Below are positions 60,952-64,000 of a DNA stretch of 64,000 nucleotides, in pieces. The notes beneath the pieces are model-generated. The model worked only from the letters and a program-made list of their open reading frames with translations. It had not been told where the DNA came from and did not search any database. The stretch is from Chryseobacterium formosum (lineage in GTDB: Bacteria > Bacteroidota > Bacteroidia > Flavobacteriales > Weeksellaceae): the NCBI RefSeq assembly GCF_026460885.1, contig NZ_JAOVZW010000004.1, positions 62,001 through 126,000 of the forward strand. Direction: 5' to 3'. Made by a program: the position numbers and the translations under genes. Each line of letters begins with the position of its first letter. The stretch's first letter is position 1.

Positions 60952-62934
60952 ATGATATTCAAGAAACTGTCAATTTTCATTAAAAACCTTTACAGAACAA
61001 GATTTTCTGCACTTTTCAGTGTTTTAAGTCTATATATTTTGCTTTCATTTCTCATTCGGATTTCTTTTCTGATTTGGTCTTCAAAAGATGTTGATTTTAA
61101 TCTAATTTATATTCTGAGAGCATTTTTCACAGGATTTATTTACGATTTTACAGTAGGAACTTTATTTCTGTTTTTATATGGACTGTATCTTTTGATTTTG
61201 CCTAAAAAATGGATTGGTTCTTTGTTTGACAAAAGTTTTACCTACTTTTATTTAACACTAATTTTCATCATTATTTATTTCAGTTTGCTGGCTGAAATTC
61301 CGTTTTGGGAAGAGTTTGGAGTCAGATTTAATTTTATCGCAGTAGATTATCTCATTTATACATACGAAGTTTTTGAAAATATCAACGAATCTTATCCGCT
61401 TCCTTTAATTGTCTTTGTTCTAATAGGTTTAATTGCGCTTACTTTTGTTTTATTTAAAAAAATAAAGGTTTTTAAATATACTTTTTCAGATAAAATACCA
61501 ATTTCAAAACGATCCACTTTTTCACTTCCTTTACTATTGGTTTCAGTTTGTTTAGGTTCAATAATGAAAAATAAACAGGCAGATTTTAGTAATAATTTAG
61601 TGGTTAATGAATTGGGAAAGAATGGCGCTTTTTCATTTATTTCAGCATTTAAATCAAACGAATTAGATTATGAGACTTTTTACCCGAAGCTTCCAGAAAA
61701 AGAAGCGTATTCAATTCTCAAAAAAAATATTTTACAAGAAAATCAAAAATTTACAGCCACAAATTACAGTGATATTTCAAGATTAACAACTGGAAATCAT
61801 GAGCAAAAACCCAATATTATTTTAATTGCTATCGAAAGTTTTAGTGCAGATTTTCTGACAGAATTTGGAAATAAAGATCAGCTCACTCCAAATTACGATC
61901 AATTATCAAAAGAAAGTATATTTTTTACCAATTTATATGCAACCGGAACCAGAACCGTTCGTGGAATGGAAGCTTTGACTTTGTCTGTTCCTCCAACTCC
62001 TGGAAACAGCATTGTGAGACGACCGAATAATGATAATTTGTTTTCGATTTCTACCATCATTAAAACTAAAAATTATCATCCATATTTTATTTACGGCGGA
62101 GATGGATATTTTGATAATATGAATAACTTTTTTGGCGGACAAGGTTTTGATATTGTGGATAGAGACAGGGGAAATCCGCTTTCTGATCAAATTAAAACGT
62201 CCAGATTCAAAATAAAAGATGATGAAGTCAGTTTTGAAAATGCGTGGGGAATTTGTGACGAAGATCTATACAAACAATCGATAAAATATGCAGATTTAAA
62301 TCATAAACAAGGAAAACCTTTCTTTGAGTTTGTAATGACGACTTCCAATCATAAACCTTACACTTTTCCGAATGGTAAAATAAATCTTCCGCAGGGAGAT
62401 CGAAATGCTGCCGTAAAATATACAGATTATGCTTTAGGGAAATTTATTGCTGATGCGAAATCAAAACCGTGGTTTAAAAATACCGTTTTTGTAATTGTGG
62501 CTGATCATTGTGCAAGTAGCGCAGGAAAATGGGAAATCAATATTGGAAAACATCACATTCCTGCAATTATTTATAATCTGAATCATTCTCCTGAAAAAAT
62601 CGACCGTTTGACTTCACAGATTGATTTGATGCCGACTTTATTCGGATATTTAGGCTGGAATTACAAGACTTCTTTATTTGGAAAAGACATCAATCAAACC
62701 AAAATCGGCGATGAAAGAGCTTTTCTCGGAAATTACCGCACTTTGGGAATGCTAAAAGCTAATGTTTTTACACAAATTGATGACAGAAAAAGAGTTAAAC
62801 AGTTCAATGTTTCAGGAAATGACCAGTCTTTATCGGAAATGAAAAAGAAAAATAATCTTTTGGTTTCCGAAACGATTTCTTATTATCAAACAGCAAGTAC
62901 GAGATTTAAAAATGGTAAAATGAAGACGAATTAA
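60952..62934 (+). CDS. LTA synthase-like membrane sulfatase-fold protein (phosphoglycerol/phosphoethanolamine transferase-like)
   Basis: The 660-residue protein has about five N-terminal transmembrane helices and a periplasmic alkaline-phosphatase-fold domain (about 280-600). Visible catalytic features are NIILIAIESFSADF (metal Glu), TGTRTVRGMEA (candidate catalytic Thr), YGGDGYFDNM and FVIVADHCASSAGKWEI followed by KHHIPAI (metal Asp/His). Homologues in Gram-negative bacteria may modify glycans or lipids with phosphoglycerol or phosphoethanolamine. I chose the ATG at 60952; the TTG at 60931 is less likely. It is 54 bases after the kinase gene. Confidence 0.85.
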   Translation: MIFKKLSIFIKNLYRTRFSALFSVLSLYILLSFLIRISFLIWSSKDVDFNLIYILRAFFTGFIYDFTVGTLFLFLYGLYLLILPKKWIGSLFDKSFTYFYLTLIFIIIYFSLLAEIPFWEEFGVRFNFIAVDYLIYTYEVFENINESYPLPLIVFVLIGLIALTFVLFKKIKVFKYTFSDKIPISKRSTFSLPLLLVSVCLGSIMKNKQADFSNNLVVNELGKNGAFSFISAFKSNELDYETFYPKLPEKEAYSILKKNILQENQKFTATNYSDISRLTTGNHEQKPNIILIAIESFSADFLTEFGNKDQLTPNYDQLSKESIFFTNLYATGTRTVRGMEALTLSVPPTPGNSIVRRPNNDNLFSISTIIKTKNYHPYFIYGGDGYFDNMNNFFGGQGFDIVDRDRGNPLSDQIKTSRFKIKDDEVSFENAWGICDEDLYKQSIKYADLNHKQGKPFFEFVMTTSNHKPYTFPNGKINLPQGDRNAAVKYTDYALGKFIADAKSKPWFKNTVFVIVADHCASSAGKWEINIGKHHIPAIIYNLNHSPEKIDRLTSQIDLMPTLFGYLGWNYKTSLFGKDINQTKIGDERAFLGNYRTLGMLKANVFTQIDDRKRVKQFNVSGNDQSLSEMKKKNNLLVSETISYYQTASTRFKNGKMKTN

Positions 62935-62961
62935 GTATTTCTAATAATTTAAAATAAATTA

Positions 62962-63047
62962 AAAATTCTCTCGCAGATTAAGAAAGTTTCGCAGGTTTTG
63001 AAGAAAAAATAAATCTGCTGAATCAGCAAAATCTGCGAGAGAATTTT
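62962..63047. terminator. Large inverted repeat after the LTA-synthase-like gene
   Basis: AAAATTCTCTCGCAGAT (62962-62978) is an exact reverse complement of ATCTGCGAGAGAATTTT (63031-63047). The loop carries a second small hairpin (TGCTGAATCAGCA). The TCTGCGAGA text resembles dispersed flavobacterial intergenic repeats, so it may be both a repeat and a transcription terminator. Confidence 0.65.
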
Positions 63048-63163
63048 GTAATAAGTTTGATAAAAATATTAATTAAAAAGAGCTTAAAAATTTAATTTTC
63101 AAAAGCTTCCAAATTCAAAATTTCTTCCAATTCAGATGGCAAATTTGTATCAAAATAATTTAA

Positions 63164-64000
63164 ATGATATTAAAAATGCTAAAGAAGATTGTTTTCATGT
63201 TATTGATTCTCGTCTCGGTTGGTTTCATTAATGCTCAAAATACGCAGGTCACTATTTTCGGAATCATAAAAAACAGTGCAGATAAAACAGGTTTGTCTTA
63301 TGTAAGTGTTGTTTTGAAAAAACCAAATGACAGTACATTGGTTTTAGGGACAATTACCGATAATGAGGGCAGATTTTCTCTTACAGACGTAAAAACAGAT
63401 ACTTATGATCTTGAATTTTCTCTTTCAGGATTTGAAACAAAACACCAGAATCTTTTTGTGGGAAGTCTTTCTAAATTTATTGAAATTCCAATGATTGAGC
63501 TGATTCCAAAAGCTGAGAAAGAAACTAAGATTGATGAAGTTGTTTTAACATCCACCAAGGAAAATGGAATTAGCAATCAGCTTGATAAAAAAACATATTC
63601 TGTTGCCGATAATATTAGTCAGAATGGTGGTTCGGTTTTGCAGACGATGCAGAATTTACCGGGAATTACCACTCAGGATGGGAAAATTCAGCTCAGAGGA
63701 AATGATAAAGTAACAATTTTTATTGATGGTAAACAAACCGCAATGACAGGTTTCGGAAGTCAGACAGGGTTGGATAATATTCCCGCTTCTTCGATTGAAA
63801 GAATTGAAGTGATTAATAATCCTTCTTCAAAATACGAGGCCAACGGAAATGCAGGAATTATCAATATCATCATGAAGAAAAACAAACAAAATGGCTGGAA
63901 CGGAAAGGTTGGATTAACAACAGGTTTAGGTTCACTTTGGGTAAGACAGGAAAATCTTCCAACTATAAGTTCACAATATACTCTGACTCCAAAAATTAAT
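63164..64000 (+). CDS. TonB-dependent outer membrane receptor (N-terminal part)
   Basis: The gene runs off the right edge; 279 codons are open. A signal peptide (ending VGFINAQ) is followed by a carboxypeptidase-D-regulatory-like beta-sandwich (VTIFGIIKNSADKTGLSYVS, ITDNEGRFSLTDVKTDTYDL) and a plug domain (VLQTMQNLPGITTQDGKIQL, VTIFIDGKQTAMTG, ASSIERIEVINNPSSKYEAN, GIINIIMKK). This layout is that of bacteroidete outer membrane receptors that are not SusC-type. TAA immediately upstream fixes the start at 63164, although an ATG at 63176 is an alternative. The ligand is unknown. Confidence 0.9.
   Translation, partial: MILKMLKKIVFMLLILVSVGFINAQNTQVTIFGIIKNSADKTGLSYVSVVLKKPNDSTLVLGTITDNEGRFSLTDVKTDTYDLEFSLSGFETKHQNLFVGSLSKFIEIPMIELIPKAEKETKIDEVVLTSTKENGISNQLDKKTYSVADNISQNGGSVLQTMQNLPGITTQDGKIQLRGNDKVTIFIDGKQTAMTGFGSQTGLDNIPASSIERIEVINNPSSKYEANGNAGIINIIMKKNKQNGWNGKVGLTTGLGSLWVRQENLPTISSQYTLTPKIN

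Overview
The window is a low-GC (roughly one third G+C by eye) chromosomal segment from a Bacteroidota, most likely a flavobacterium of the Chryseobacterium type. The clues are a SusC/SusD pair, many Bacteroidetes carbohydrate-active enzyme families, signal peptides ending in AQ, TAnnTTTG-like promoter boxes, an RND pump fused to an outer membrane factor, and dispersed intergenic repeats of flavobacterial type. I see no rRNA, tRNA, CRISPR array, transposase or phage gene. The genus is an inference.

Left edge (1-838): a truncated chloramphenicol acetyltransferase-like gene on the minus strand, divergent from a Crp/Fnr-family regulator.

Pectin/rhamnose half (1053-40478): a large rhamnogalacturonan utilisation region. 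The plus-strand block 1053-14598 encodes a divergent GH28, a GH2, a CE12-type SGNH esterase, a GH106 alpha-L-rhamnosidase, a stand-alone DUF4350-like protein, a PL11 rhamnogalacturonan lyase, a second CE12 esterase and a GH105 unsaturated rhamnogalacturonyl hydrolase. Next come rhaT and rhaM, then SusC/SusD, then a full L-rhamnose pathway: bifunctional rhamnulose-1-phosphate aldolase/lactaldehyde dehydrogenase, RhaI isomerase, rhamnulokinase and an FMN L-lactate dehydrogenase. A GH140 apiosidase-like enzyme follows. On the minus strand lie a small lipoprotein, an NTF2-like secreted protein, a GntR-HTH/LacI-sensor regulator, an unassigned (alpha/alpha)6-type enzyme, a DUF4450 giant and a canonical GH28. 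Together these take acetylated rhamnogalacturonan outside the cell to pyruvate and DHAP inside it. A recurring LacI-type operator (core AATCGATT) occurs upstream of several of these units.

Middle (40811-50182): small unknown proteins, an intact Crp/Fnr regulator and a frameshifted paralogue of the same length, an orphan KAS III-like synthase, a PlsC-type acyltransferase, an AraC regulator and the cytochrome oxidase assembly protein CcoG.

Metal-resistance half (50311-60897): a Cys-rich small DUF6660-like protein, a 1453-residue RND-TolC fusion, a lipoprotein adaptor, a Fur-family regulator, a Zn/Cd-type P1B ATPase and an OmpR/histidine-kinase pair. A matched pair of Fur-like 7-1-7 palindromes lies before the pump and before the ATPase. 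The window ends with an LTA-synthase-like membrane sulfatase-fold protein and the start of a TonB-dependent receptor.
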